Assembly: GCA_005879815.1 (NCBI GenBank)
Contig: VBKA01000069.1
Coordinates: forward strand, 1-32,435
Direction: 5' to 3'
Length of the DNA: 32,435 nucleotides
Source of the DNA: Chloroflexota bacterium
GTDB lineage: Bacteria; Chloroflexota; Limnocylindria; QHBO01
Within the stretch, counting starts at the first letter, position 1, and each line of letters opens with the position of its first letter. Position numbers and translations under genes: made by a program. Below are positions 15,296-22,045 of this stretch, in pieces. The notes beneath the pieces are model-generated. The model did not search any database. It had not been told where the DNA came from and saw only the letters and a list, made by a program, of their open reading frames with translations.

Positions 15296-15301
15296 TACCC
15301 T
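15296..15301 (+). promoter_or_regulatory. Possible internal -10 box before ykoD
   Basis: TACCCT lies in the 16-base gap after ykoE, 7 bases before the GTG start of ykoD. No Shine-Dalgarno fits in the gap. If used, ykoDC would have a leaderless transcript that escapes the riboswitch. Confidence 0.35.
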
Positions 15302-15308
15302 CAGCCGC

Positions 15309-16802
15309 GTGACACCCGCCGCGGCCGCTGCCCCGCGCCCCGCTGGAATCGAGGCGCGCGGCTGGGGCTGGCGGCACGCCGGACGCAGCGGGTGGGCCTT
15401 GCGCGGCATCGACCTGCGCGTCGACCCGGGCGAGCGAATCCTGCTCCTCGGCCCATCCGGTGCCGGCAAGTCCACGCTGCTGCTGGGGCTGGCCGGGCTG
15501 CTGACGGCCACCGGCGGCGCCGAGTCACAGGGGAGCCTCGTGCTTGACGGTCGTCCCCCGGCGGATGCACGCGAGCGGGTGGCGATCGTCTTCCAGGATC
15601 CGGACACGCAGCTGGTGATGGGGCGCGCGGGAGACGACATCGCCTTCGGGCTCGAGAACCGCTGCGTTCCGACCGAGGCCATCTGGCCGCGCGTCGACGC
15701 GGCGCTGGACGCGGTGGGCTTCCCCTACGGACGCGATCGGCCGACGACCCAGCTCTCGGGTGGCGAGCAGCAGTGCCTGGCGATCGCCGGGATGCTGGCC
15801 CTACGACCGGGGCTCATCCTGCTCGACGAGCCGACGGCCAACCTGGATCCCGACGGATCCGCCCTCGTCATCGACCTGCTGCGCCGGATCGTCGATCGCA
15901 ACGCGCCGACGATCGTGCTCGTCGAGCATCGCCTCGACGAGATCCTTCCGCTCGTCACCAGGGTGGTGGCGTTGAGCGCGAACGGCGAGCTGATGGCGGA
16001 CGGCGACCCGAACTGGGTCTTCAGCCGGTACGCGGGGCAGCTCGAGGCTTCGGGCGTCTGGCTGCCGGGCCATCGCGCGTCGTCCACTCTCAGCCGCCCG
16101 CGGCCCCCGACCAACACCATGGTCTTCGGCGAGCGGGTTGGCTTCACCTACCCGAGCGCGAGGCTCCCGGCGCTCGCCTCGGTGGAGGTGCAGGTGCGTT
16201 CCAGCGAGGCGCTGGCGGTCGTCGGTCCCAACGGCGCCGGCAAGTCGACGCTTGCCCTGATGCTCGCGGGGCTCCTGCGACCGACCAATGGCGACGTCCT
16301 CTCCGGGGAAGCGCTCGCCGCGGGACGCGGTCACGAACCGATCTGGCGCTGGCGCGCGCGCGATCTTGCCGGACGAATCGGGATGGTCTTCCAGGAGCCT
16401 GAGCACCAGTTCGTGACCGCGCGAGTGCGCGATGAGCTGGCGCTGGGACCGAAGGTCCTCGGGCTGCCCGACCTCGAGATCCGGCGCAGGGTGACCGAGC
16501 TCCTGGAGCGGCTTCGCCTGACACACCTAGCTTCGGCGAATCCGTTCACCCTCTCAGGCGGCGAGAAGCGGCGGCTTTCGGTGGCGACCGCCCTGGCAGC
16601 GGCGCCATCGGTCCTTATCCTCGACGAGCCCACCTTCGGGCAGGATGCGCGTACCTGGGGCGAGCTGCTTTCGCTCCTCGCGGCCCTACGCGACGCGGGA
16701 CGCGCCATCTGCTTCGTGACTCATGATCGCGACTTCGCGAGGGCGCTCTCCGATCGCACGCTTCACCTTCACGTGCCACAGGGCGAGCTGGTGCCGAGGT
16801 GA
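15309..16802 (+). CDS. ykoD: Two-domain ECF transporter ATPase (fused EcfA/EcfA', YkoD)
   Basis: 497 residues with two complete ABC ATPase domains. Domain 1: Walker A GPSGAGKST (48-56), Q-loop VFQDPDTQLV, signature LSGGEQQ (about 148), Walker B LILLDEPTANLDPD, switch His in LVEHRLDE. Domain 2: Walker A GPNGAGKST (about 307-315), VFQEPEHQFV, LSGGEKRR (about 415), VLILDEPTFGQD and FVTHDRD. Both sites look competent. The Q-loops with D/E-P-x-x-Q are characteristic of ECF (cobalt/vitamin) ATPases, where the two units normally come as a heterodimer; here they are one chain, as in YkoD. Works with YkoE and YkoC in the membrane to import thiamine or HMP. GTG start, no clear ribosome site; the end overlaps ykoC by four bases (GTGA). 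Confidence 0.93.
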   Translation: MTPAAAAAPRPAGIEARGWGWRHAGRSGWALRGIDLRVDPGERILLLGPSGAGKSTLLLGLAGLLTATGGAESQGSLVLDGRPPADARERVAIVFQDPDTQLVMGRAGDDIAFGLENRCVPTEAIWPRVDAALDAVGFPYGRDRPTTQLSGGEQQCLAIAGMLALRPGLILLDEPTANLDPDGSALVIDLLRRIVDRNAPTIVLVEHRLDEILPLVTRVVALSANGELMADGDPNWVFSRYAGQLEASGVWLPGHRASSTLSRPRPPTNTMVFGERVGFTYPSARLPALASVEVQVRSSEALAVVGPNGAGKSTLALMLAGLLRPTNGDVLSGEALAAGRGHEPIWRWRARDLAGRIGMVFQEPEHQFVTARVRDELALGPKVLGLPDLEIRRRVTELLERLRLTHLASANPFTLSGGEKRRLSVATALAAAPSVLILDEPTFGQDARTWGELLSLLAALRDAGRAICFVTHDRDFARALSDRTLHLHVPQGELVPR

Positions 16803-17599
16803 GGATCGAGATCGCGCTGTTCGGCGACCCGCGCGCGCCGTTGGCTCGCCGACACCCACTCGCCAAGCTGGGGGCCGCCGCGCTGCTGATGCTGGCGCTC
16901 TTCGTCGCCGTCGACATCGTCACACCAGTGATCCTGCTTGCCGCGCTGGTCGCCGCATTGCCGCTGAGCGGCCTGAGGCCGATCACTCTCTTGCGACGCG
17001 CCTGGCCCCTTCTCGTGGCGGGCCTGGCGATCGCGATCTTGAACACGGTCTTCGCGCCGCATCAGGCCGGCGCAGCCGTGCGAATCGGGCCCCTCCTGCT
17101 TGGCCTCACCACGATCGTCGAGGGTGCGGCCGTGGGCCTGCGCATCGTGGGGATCGCCCTCGCCGGCGTGCTGGCGCTGGCGACCATCGAGCCCACGGAT
17201 CTGGCCGATGCGCTGGTGCAGCACCTGCACGCCCCGCCGCGCTTCGCGCTGGCCGCACTGGCCGCGGTCCGCATGCTACCGGTTCTGGCCGATGAGTGGC
17301 GGTTCATCGGCCTGGCGCGCCGAGCACGGGGCATCGAGGCCGGGCTCAACCCGGTGATTGGCCTGCGCCTGGCGGCCGGCCGGCTCTTCGCGCTGCTCGT
17401 GGCCGCCATCAGGCGCGGAACCCGCCTGGCCCTGGCCATGGACGCTCGGGGATTTGGCGAACGCCCGTGTCGAACGGTCGCCCGTCCCCGGTCGGTGAAC
17501 CGCGCCGACTGGCTCCTGGTCGGGGGAGCGCTGCTGGTCGGCGTGACCGCGACGGCCGTCAGCCTGGCGCTCGGCAGCTATCGACTCCTGTTCGGATGA
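16799..17599 (+). CDS. ykoC: EcfT-type transmembrane component (YkoC)
   Basis: 266 residues. N-terminal membrane segments (KLGAAALLMLALFVAVDIVTPVILLAALVAALPL, RRAWPLLVAGLAIAIL, GLRIVGIALAGVLALATI) lead into the cytosolic coupling region that holds the two Ala-Arg-Gly signatures of T components, ARRARG (about residue 178) and AMDARGF (about 215), which sit in grooves of the ATPase domains. A last segment (DWLLVGGALLVGVTATAVSLAL) returns to the membrane. The opening HPLAKLGAA matches the (D/H)P..K family start. GTG start overlapping ykoD by GTGA completes the thiN-ykoEDC unit. Convergent with the FAD oxidoreductase, 30 bases apart; no clear terminator hairpin was found between them. Confidence 0.9.
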   Translation: MRIEIALFGDPRAPLARRHPLAKLGAAALLMLALFVAVDIVTPVILLAALVAALPLSGLRPITLLRRAWPLLVAGLAIAILNTVFAPHQAGAAVRIGPLLLGLTTIVEGAAVGLRIVGIALAGVLALATIEPTDLADALVQHLHAPPRFALAALAAVRMLPVLADEWRFIGLARRARGIEAGLNPVIGLRLAAGRLFALLVAAIRRGTRLALAMDARGFGERPCRTVARPRSVNRADWLLVGGALLVGVTATAVSLALGSYRLLFG

Positions 17600-17629
17600 T
17601 GGTGGGCAACCCGGAGCCAGCGGATCGAG

Positions 17630-18946
17630 TCAGCCGAGCCCGCCCTCGAAGGGGCTGAGCCATGTCGGTTCGTGCGCAGTGCCCACGTAGCGCTGCGGAT
17701 CGAACGGATTCAGCGGGAGCGTCCGCGACGCGCCGGTGGTGATGAGCTCCGACACGAGTAGCGCCAGGATCGACGAATAGGGGAGGCCGTGTCCGGTGAG
17801 GCCGCAGACGAGGTACCCGCCCGGCAGCGGAGTGCCGTCCGAGGCGGGAAGCGCGCCTGCCATGGGGATCTCCAGCGACGCGAAGTCCAGGAGGCCGGCC
17901 CATGCGCGGACCACGCGCGCGTCACGCAGCGCTGGGTGGAAGCGACCGAGGAGGCGTGCCAGCTGCGGGACGATCTCGCGGCGCGTGGCCATCGAATAGG
18001 TCCCGATCCCCATCGCTTCGTCGGTCGCGGCGTGACCGCCGATCAGCAGCTCGCCAGTCGGCTCCTGGCGCCAGTACTCGTTGCAGTGGTTCGTCTCGAA
18101 GCCCTGGGTGAGCAGGCGCGGCAGGCGCTCGGTGACCATCACGTGCTCGCGGATGGGCGTCAGGTTGGCCGCGATCGATGGCACCAGCCACGGGGTCCAC
18201 GCGTTCGTGGCCAGCAGGACCGCGCCGGCCTGCACTGTGCCGTGCGACGTCTCGACACCCCACACTCGCCCGCCCCTGGCGACGACGCTCTCCACCCGTA
18301 CTCCGCGCACGGTCCGCGCGCCCAGGCGATGCGCCGCCTCGAGCAGGCCGTACACCAGCTTGAACGGGTTGAGCTGGCCGTCGCCGGGCGTCCACTTCGC
18401 ACTTCGCGCCTGGTTAAGGTCGAGGGCCGGCGCCATATCCCTCAGGTCGTCCGGCTCGAGGATCTCGACGGGCAAGCCCTCGGCGCGCTGCAGTTCGGCC
18501 ATGCTTCGACCATCGGCCGCCTGTCGTTCGTCGGTCAAGAGGTCGAGCGAACCACAGCGCTCCCACTCGATCCCGCCGGGTAGCCGGGCGTCGATGTCCT
18601 CCAGGAGGTCGAGCGAGCGGCACGTGTAATCCGCGATCGACCGACCAGAGCTCGCACGGACGAGTGCGTTCACGCGTTCGAAGTGGCCCCCCACACCTGC
18701 CAGCGCCAGCCCGCACAGCCGCCCCGAGGCGCCGGAGGCGGGCGCGTTGGCCTCGATGACGAGGGGACGCATCCCGGCGCCGGCCAGGTGGTACGCCGCC
18801 CAGGCGCCCACGAAACCGGCTCCGACGACGATCACCTCGGCGCTGCGCGGCAGGTCGGCTCCGGGATCTGGCTGGAAGCTGACCCTCTCCGGCACGGGGA
18901 AGAATCGGCTCCCGCCCGCGCCGAACGCAGCCGACGTCACGGGCAT
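17630..18946 (-). CDS. FAD-dependent amine/amino-acid oxidoreductase (DAO family)
   Basis: 438 residues from the ATG at 18946. The N-terminal dinucleotide fold is EVIVVGAGFVGAWAAYHLAGAGMRPLVIEA (about 33-62), followed by the DAO-family sequence ASGASGRLCGLALAG, an A/G-rich FAD contact. Further family marks: GSLDLLTDERQ, DLRDMAPAL, GQLNPFKLVYGLLEAAHRLGAR, AGAVLLATNAWT, TPIREHVMVTERLP, ELLIGGHAA and the C-terminal LVCGLTGHGLPYSSILALLVSELI, the second FAD segment. This is the plan of gamma-glutamylputrescine, sarcosine and D-amino-acid oxidases/dehydrogenases; the exact amine is not predictable. It is not adjacent in the same direction to the thiamine operon, so a ThiO (glycine oxidase) role, though of the same superfamily, is not supported. 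The long upstream frame to 19405 runs antisense to the hydrolase and is rejected. Confidence 0.83.
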   Translation of the reverse strand: MPVTSAAFGAGGSRFFPVPERVSFQPDPGADLPRSAEVIVVGAGFVGAWAAYHLAGAGMRPLVIEANAPASGASGRLCGLALAGVGGHFERVNALVRASSGRSIADYTCRSLDLLEDIDARLPGGIEWERCGSLDLLTDERQAADGRSMAELQRAEGLPVEILEPDDLRDMAPALDLNQARSAKWTPGDGQLNPFKLVYGLLEAAHRLGARTVRGVRVESVVARGGRVWGVETSHGTVQAGAVLLATNAWTPWLVPSIAANLTPIREHVMVTERLPRLLTQGFETNHCNEYWRQEPTGELLIGGHAATDEAMGIGTYSMATRREIVPQLARLLGRFHPALRDARVVRAWAGLLDFASLEIPMAGALPASDGTPLPGGYLVCGLTGHGLPYSSILALLVSELITTGASRTLPLNPFDPQRYVGTAHEPTWLSPFEGGLG

Positions 18947-18976
18947 GCGGAGCGCACGGCGTGCATGGGAGGCCGA

Positions 18977-18982
18977 GTGTAC
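18977..18982 (-). promoter_or_regulatory. Possible -10 box for the FAD oxidoreductase
   Basis: Minus-strand TACACT lies 30 bases before the ATG at 18946 and overlaps by three bases the plus-strand TACCCT of the hydrolase gene, so the two divergent promoters may compete. No -35 match was found. Confidence 0.3.
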
Positions 18983-18985
18983 CCT
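18980..18985 (+). promoter_or_regulatory. Predicted -10 box for the hydrolase-like gene (leaderless)
   Basis: TACCCT ends 6 bases before the GTG at 18992 with no ribosome site between. It is the same hexamer and nearly the same spacing as before ykoD and at the sbcD promoter. Confidence 0.42.
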
Positions 18986-18991
18986 CGTGGC

Positions 18992-19975
18992 GTGTCCGAT
19001 CCGGAGCCGATCCGCTTTCGCGCCGGCGACCTGACGCTGGCCGGCGAGCTGGTCCTCCCGGATCGTGCGCCGACGGATTCCCGCCGCCAGATCCCATGGG
19101 TGCTCCTGTTGCCTTCGTGGCTGCCTCGGGATCGCGACGGCGCCTTCGACGATGGTGCGCATCCGGAGTGGTTCGGCGTCGGACCGATGGCGCCGCATCG
19201 GCCGGCCCTCCTGCGCCGCCTGGCCGGGGCGCTGGCGGAGACCGGGGTGGCGTCCTTCCGCTACGACCCACGCGGCTGCGGGGAGTCGGAGGGCGATTGG
19301 CCGGCGGGCGACCTTTTCACGCGTATCGACGACGCGCGCGATGCGCTCGGTGCGATGCGGTCGCGCCGCGAGCTGGACCTTGCGCGGACGGGGATCATCG
19401 GCCACGGCGAGGGCGCAGTGATCGCCTTATCGGTGGCGATCGCCGATCCGGCGGTCGGCGCCCTGACGCTGATCGGCGCACCGGCCCGCAGCCTGCGCGA
19501 CCTGTTGCGTCGAGGCGCGGCCGCTCGCGCGCGGAGCGGAACGGACCGGGAGCATCCATTGGTTGCCGCCCTGGATCGTTGGTCAGAGGAGCTGATCGAG
19601 CGCGCCGAACGCCGCGAGCTGGAGCTCATCCTGCGCCTGCCCGGAGCGGGTCGGGAACGGGTGACGCTCAACCTGGCCGCCTGGGAGCAGGGATTTCACA
19701 CGCCGGCGATCGCCCTGGCCACAATGCTGCATCGGTCGGTCAATCTGGTGCACGGCGCCGCTGACGCATGGAGCCACCCCGACGAGTCGCGCCTTCTGGA
19801 GTTCGTCCTCGCCGGCGCGGGAAACCGCGCCGAGCTGCGCCCCATCGCCGAGGCCGGACATGACCTGACAGAGGCGCCTGAACGGGTCATTGCAGAGATT
19901 GCCGAGGACCTCGCCGGCCGCCTCGTGACACGGCCGCTGCCCGCGGTCCTGCTGGCGATCCAGGAGATGGGCTGA
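18992..19975 (+). CDS. Alpha/beta hydrolase homologue lacking the serine nucleophile
   Basis: 327 residues. The fold is that of S9/serine aminopeptidase-like hydrolases: PWVLLLPSWLPRDRDG, LLRRLAGALAETGVASFRYDPRGCGESEGDWPAGDLFTRIDDARDALGAM, then TGIIGHGEGAVIALSVAI, and later SVNLVHGAADAWSHPDES and EAGHDLTEAPE. The nucleophile elbow, normally GHSEG, is G-H-G139-E-G: the serine codon is GGC, one base from AGC. The acid (D258) and the histidine (H290) are still in place. So esterase/peptidase activity is predicted to be lost, by one recent-looking change, or to have become something else; a read error would also explain it. The GTG at 18992 is chosen over an in-frame ATG at 18965 because of the TACCCT box 6 bases ahead. 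A Bcp peroxiredoxin follows one base after the stop. Confidence 0.8.
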   Translation: MSDPEPIRFRAGDLTLAGELVLPDRAPTDSRRQIPWVLLLPSWLPRDRDGAFDDGAHPEWFGVGPMAPHRPALLRRLAGALAETGVASFRYDPRGCGESEGDWPAGDLFTRIDDARDALGAMRSRRELDLARTGIIGHGEGAVIALSVAIADPAVGALTLIGAPARSLRDLLRRGAAARARSGTDREHPLVAALDRWSEELIERAERRELELILRLPGAGRERVTLNLAAWEQGFHTPAIALATMLHRSVNLVHGAADAWSHPDESRLLEFVLAGAGNRAELRPIAEAGHDLTEAPERVIAEIAEDLAGRLVTRPLPAVLLAIQEMG

Positions 19976-19976
19976 G

Positions 19977-20471
19977 GTGACGTACGATTCGCCGGTGACT
20001 CGGCCGCAAACCGGGGAGGTTGCCCCGCGCTTCAGCCTGACCGCCGACGATGGCGCGGTTGTGAGCAGCGACCTCCTGGCTGGCCGGCGTTACGTGCTCT
20101 ATTTCTACCCGAAGGACGACACCCCTGGCTGCATGACGCAGGCCTGCTCACTGCGCGACAGCTGGAGCCGCGTCACGGACACAGGCATTCAGCTCTTCGG
20201 CGTCTCGCCCGATTCGGTGAAGAGCCACGTCAGGTTCCGGGACAAGTATCGGCTGCCGTACCGGCTCCTCTCCGACGAGGGCCATTCCGTGGCAGAGGCG
20301 TTCGGCGTCTGGATCGAGAAGACCCTCGCCGGTCGGACCTATCACGGCAACGAGCGCACCACCTTCGTGATCGGTCCTGACGGTCGGGTCGAGGCGGTCC
20401 TTCCGCGCGTCAAGCCCGACGAGCACGTGGATCTCCTCCTCGGCGCTCTCGCGGGGGGCGTGCCCGGATGA
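19977..20471 (+). CDS. bcp: Bcp-type (atypical 2-Cys) peroxiredoxin
   Basis: 164 residues, the common length. It reduces hydrogen and organic peroxides in the cytosol, using thioredoxin to recycle. The active site FYPKDDTPGCMTQACSLRD gives the peroxidatic Cys52 and a resolving Cys57 four residues later, the spacing of alpha-type Bcp/PrxQ proteins. VAPRFSLTADDG, VSPDSVKSHVRFRDKYRLPYRLLSDEGHSVAEAFGVW and RTTFVIGPDGRVEAVLPRVKPDEHVD are the rest of the family pattern. GTG start one base after the hydrolase stop, with AGGAG 10 bases upstream, so coupled to it. The stop overlaps the start of a 48-residue membrane protein (ATGA). Confidence 0.93.
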   Translation: MTYDSPVTRPQTGEVAPRFSLTADDGAVVSSDLLAGRRYVLYFYPKDDTPGCMTQACSLRDSWSRVTDTGIQLFGVSPDSVKSHVRFRDKYRLPYRLLSDEGHSVAEAFGVWIEKTLAGRTYHGNERTTFVIGPDGRVEAVLPRVKPDEHVDLLLGALAGGVPG

Positions 20472-20614
20472 TCTGGGTCGCCATCGCCGTTGCACTGGTG
20501 CTCTGGCTGGCCGGCCTGTTGGCGAACCTTGGCCCGCTCGTCAACCTCCTCCTGGTGGCGGCGGCAATCCTGTTGGTGGCGCAGGTGGTCAACGAGCGCG
20601 ACCGGCGCGTCTGA
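20468..20614 (+). CDS. 48-residue membrane protein, diverged DUF5670/Lmo0937-like copy
   Basis: Starts MIWVAIAVALVLWLAGLL, has a short NLGPLVN turn and a second segment LLLVAAAILLVAQVV, and ends NERDRRV. That is two short membrane helices with a basic cytosolic tail. It aligns nearly end to end with the 48-residue protein encoded 83 bases further on, sharing about 20 positions (M-x-W, VLWL-x-GL, LLLV-x-A-x-I-x-LV-x-Q), so it looks like a tandem duplicate of that Lmo0937-type gene. The ATG overlaps the bcp stop (ATGA), giving translational coupling. Too short for most gene callers. Function unknown. Confidence 0.62.
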   Translation: MIWVAIAVALVLWLAGLLANLGPLVNLLLVAAAILLVAQVVNERDRRV

Positions 20615-20696
20615 GCCCTTCGCGTCGGCTGGCACGGCTCGTGCATCTCATCACCTCGACGGCACTCGGGGTGTGCCGATGGAAAGGAGGAACGCG

Positions 20697-20843
20697 ATGC
20701 TCTGGACGATCATCGTCGTCCTGCTCGTCCTCTGGCTGCTTGGCCTGATCGGCGGTATCGGGGCGGGTTTCATTCACCTGCTGCTCGTGCTTGCCCTGAT
20801 CGTGCTGGTCTTCCAATTGCTGAGTGGACGGAGCGTTGCCTGA
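20697..20843 (+). CDS. Lmo0937/DUF5670-family small membrane protein
   Basis: 48 residues, MLWTIIVVLLVLWLLGLIGG then GAGFIHLLLVLALIVLVFQLLSGRSVA: two membrane helices separated by a Gly-rich turn with the G.FIH..LV.ALIVL pattern typical of the widespread Lmo0937 family (function unknown, often stress induced). The ATG has the best ribosome site in the window (AAAGGAGG at 20683-20690, 6 bases away), so it is expected to be made at high level. A GC-rich hairpin follows 26 bases after the stop. Confidence 0.82.
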   Translation: MLWTIIVVLLVLWLLGLIGGIGAGFIHLLLVLALIVLVFQLLSGRSVA

Positions 20844-20869
20844 CGCAGCTTCAGCCTCATGACTGAATA

Positions 20870-20893
20870 GAAGCCGCCCGGATGGGCGGCTTC
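20870..20893 (+). terminator. GC-rich hairpin after the small membrane protein gene
   Basis: GAAGCCGCCC (20870-20879), loop GGAT, GGGCGGCTTC (20884-20893): a perfect 10-pair stem in the gap before the sbcD-like gene. No T run follows on either strand, so it is either a Rho-independent terminator of the U-less type or an mRNA-stabilising 3' end. Confidence 0.6.
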
Positions 20894-20904
20894 GCTGCGT
20901 CGTG

Positions 20905-20938
20905 TGACAGTCAACCTGTCATGTCGATCGGCTACCCT
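20905..20938 (+). promoter_or_regulatory. sbcD-like promoter with inverted-repeat operator
   Basis: An exact inverted repeat TGACAG-N5-CTGTCA (20905-20921) lies 11 bases before the -10-like TACCCT (20933-20938); it covers the place where a -35 element would be. The ATG of the nuclease is at 20953, so the leader would be short (about 7 bases). The repeat is not a known LexA box (neither GAAC-N4-GTTC nor GTTC-N7-GTTC), so the regulator is unknown. Confidence 0.48.
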
Positions 20939-20952
20939 TCCGGCCGATCGGT

Positions 20953-22044
20953 ATGAAGCTGCTGCACTTCGCGGACCTCCACCTTGACGCGCCATTCGCG
21001 TGGGCGTCACTGGAAGGGGCACGGCTGCGGCGACGCAATCGACGCCAGGCGCTGACCCGCATCCTGGAGCTCGCCTCCATCGAAGGGTGCGACGCGATCC
21101 TGGCGGCCGGCGACCTCTTCGAGCTGGATCGCGTTCGGCCCGATACCCTCGAGTTCCTGCGGTCTGCCTTTGCCGAGGTCGGGATCCCGGTCTATGTGGC
21201 GCCCGGGAACCACGACTGGCTCTCGCCGCGCAGTCCGTATCGCACCGTCCGATGGTCCCCGAACGTCCACATCTTCGCCAATGACCAGCTCGAACCCGTG
21301 ACCCTCCAGGATGGACTGACGCTGTGGGGTGCGGCCCATCGTGCGCCTGCCAACACGGCGAGCTTCTTCGCCGGCTTCCGCCCGGGACGTGGCGGGACGC
21401 ACATTGCCGTCGCGCACGCGTCGGAGCGCACGGCCCTCCCGTGGCAGGAGCCCGGCAAGCAGCCCCACGCGCCATTCGAGGCCGCCGAGCTCGTGGAGGC
21501 GGGACTGAATCACGCCTTCCTCGGGCACTATCACGTCCCGCGCGACGCGGAGCGGTATACCTACCCAGGCAACCCGGACCCGCTCGAGTTCGGCGAGACG
21601 GGACAGCGCGGCGCCGTTCTCGTGACGCTGTCGGCGGATGGCACCATCGGTCGCGAGCGACGATCCGTGGCCGTCTCCGAAATCCACGACCTGACGGTCA
21701 CCCTGCATGGGGCCTCCCATGGAGGTGAGGTCGCGCAGGCTGTCGCGCGGGCGCTTTCGGGACTGAATGGCTTCGTCCGGTTGACGCTTGCCGGGGAGGT
21801 TGCGGCCAGTCTCGAGCTTGACCTGACCGATCTGCGCCGGCTCGGAGCTCACCTGGATGGGCTGGCGCTGCGCATTGGCGAGCTCAGGACTGGCTACGAC
21901 CTGGGGGAGATCGAACGAGAGACCACCGTCCGCGGTCACTTTGCCCGCTCCGCATCCGGAATCGAGGATCCCGACCTTCGGCGTCGCGTGCTGTTGACTG
22001 GCCTGCGCGCGCTCGAGGGGCGCGGAGACCTGGAGGTCGCCTGA
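20953..22044 (+). CDS. SbcD/YhaO-like DNA exonuclease (calcineurin phosphoesterase fold)
   Basis: 363 residues. All five metal-site motifs of the Mre11/SbcD class are present: D8 and H10 in FADLHLD, D54 in AAGDLFE, N86-H87 in GNHDW, H155 in AVAHAS, and H192/H194 in GHYH. Two Mn2+ ions are expected, and cleavage of DNA ends and hairpins. The C-terminal part (about 240-363) is the capping domain and the helix pair that holds the ATPase partner. The following gene, one base downstream, is that partner (SMC-like), so they should form an SbcCD/Rad50-Mre11-like complex. In size and partner type the pair is closer to Bacillus YhaO-YhaN than to E. coli SbcCD. Confidence 0.9.
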   Translation: MKLLHFADLHLDAPFAWASLEGARLRRRNRRQALTRILELASIEGCDAILAAGDLFELDRVRPDTLEFLRSAFAEVGIPVYVAPGNHDWLSPRSPYRTVRWSPNVHIFANDQLEPVTLQDGLTLWGAAHRAPANTASFFAGFRPGRGGTHIAVAHASERTALPWQEPGKQPHAPFEAAELVEAGLNHAFLGHYHVPRDAERYTYPGNPDPLEFGETGQRGAVLVTLSADGTIGRERRSVAVSEIHDLTVTLHGASHGGEVAQAVARALSGLNGFVRLTLAGEVAASLELDLTDLRRLGAHLDGLALRIGELRTGYDLGEIERETTVRGHFARSASGIEDPDLRRRVLLTGLRALEGRGDLEVA

Positions 22045-22045
22045 C

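Noticed and set aside
17630-18946. Glycine oxidase ThiO as part of the thiamine unit
   Set aside because: Same superfamily but opposite strand, own promoter, outside the riboswitch operon; no thiazole genes nearby.
18947-19405. Upstream extension of the FAD oxidoreductase (153 residues)
   Set aside because: Arg/Gln-rich, antisense to the conserved hydrolase, and no family match before the ATG at 18946.
20905-20921. LexA box for the sbcD promoter
   Set aside because: The dyad is TGACAG-N5-CTGTCA, unlike the known Gram-positive or alphaproteobacterial LexA sites; kept only as an unknown operator.
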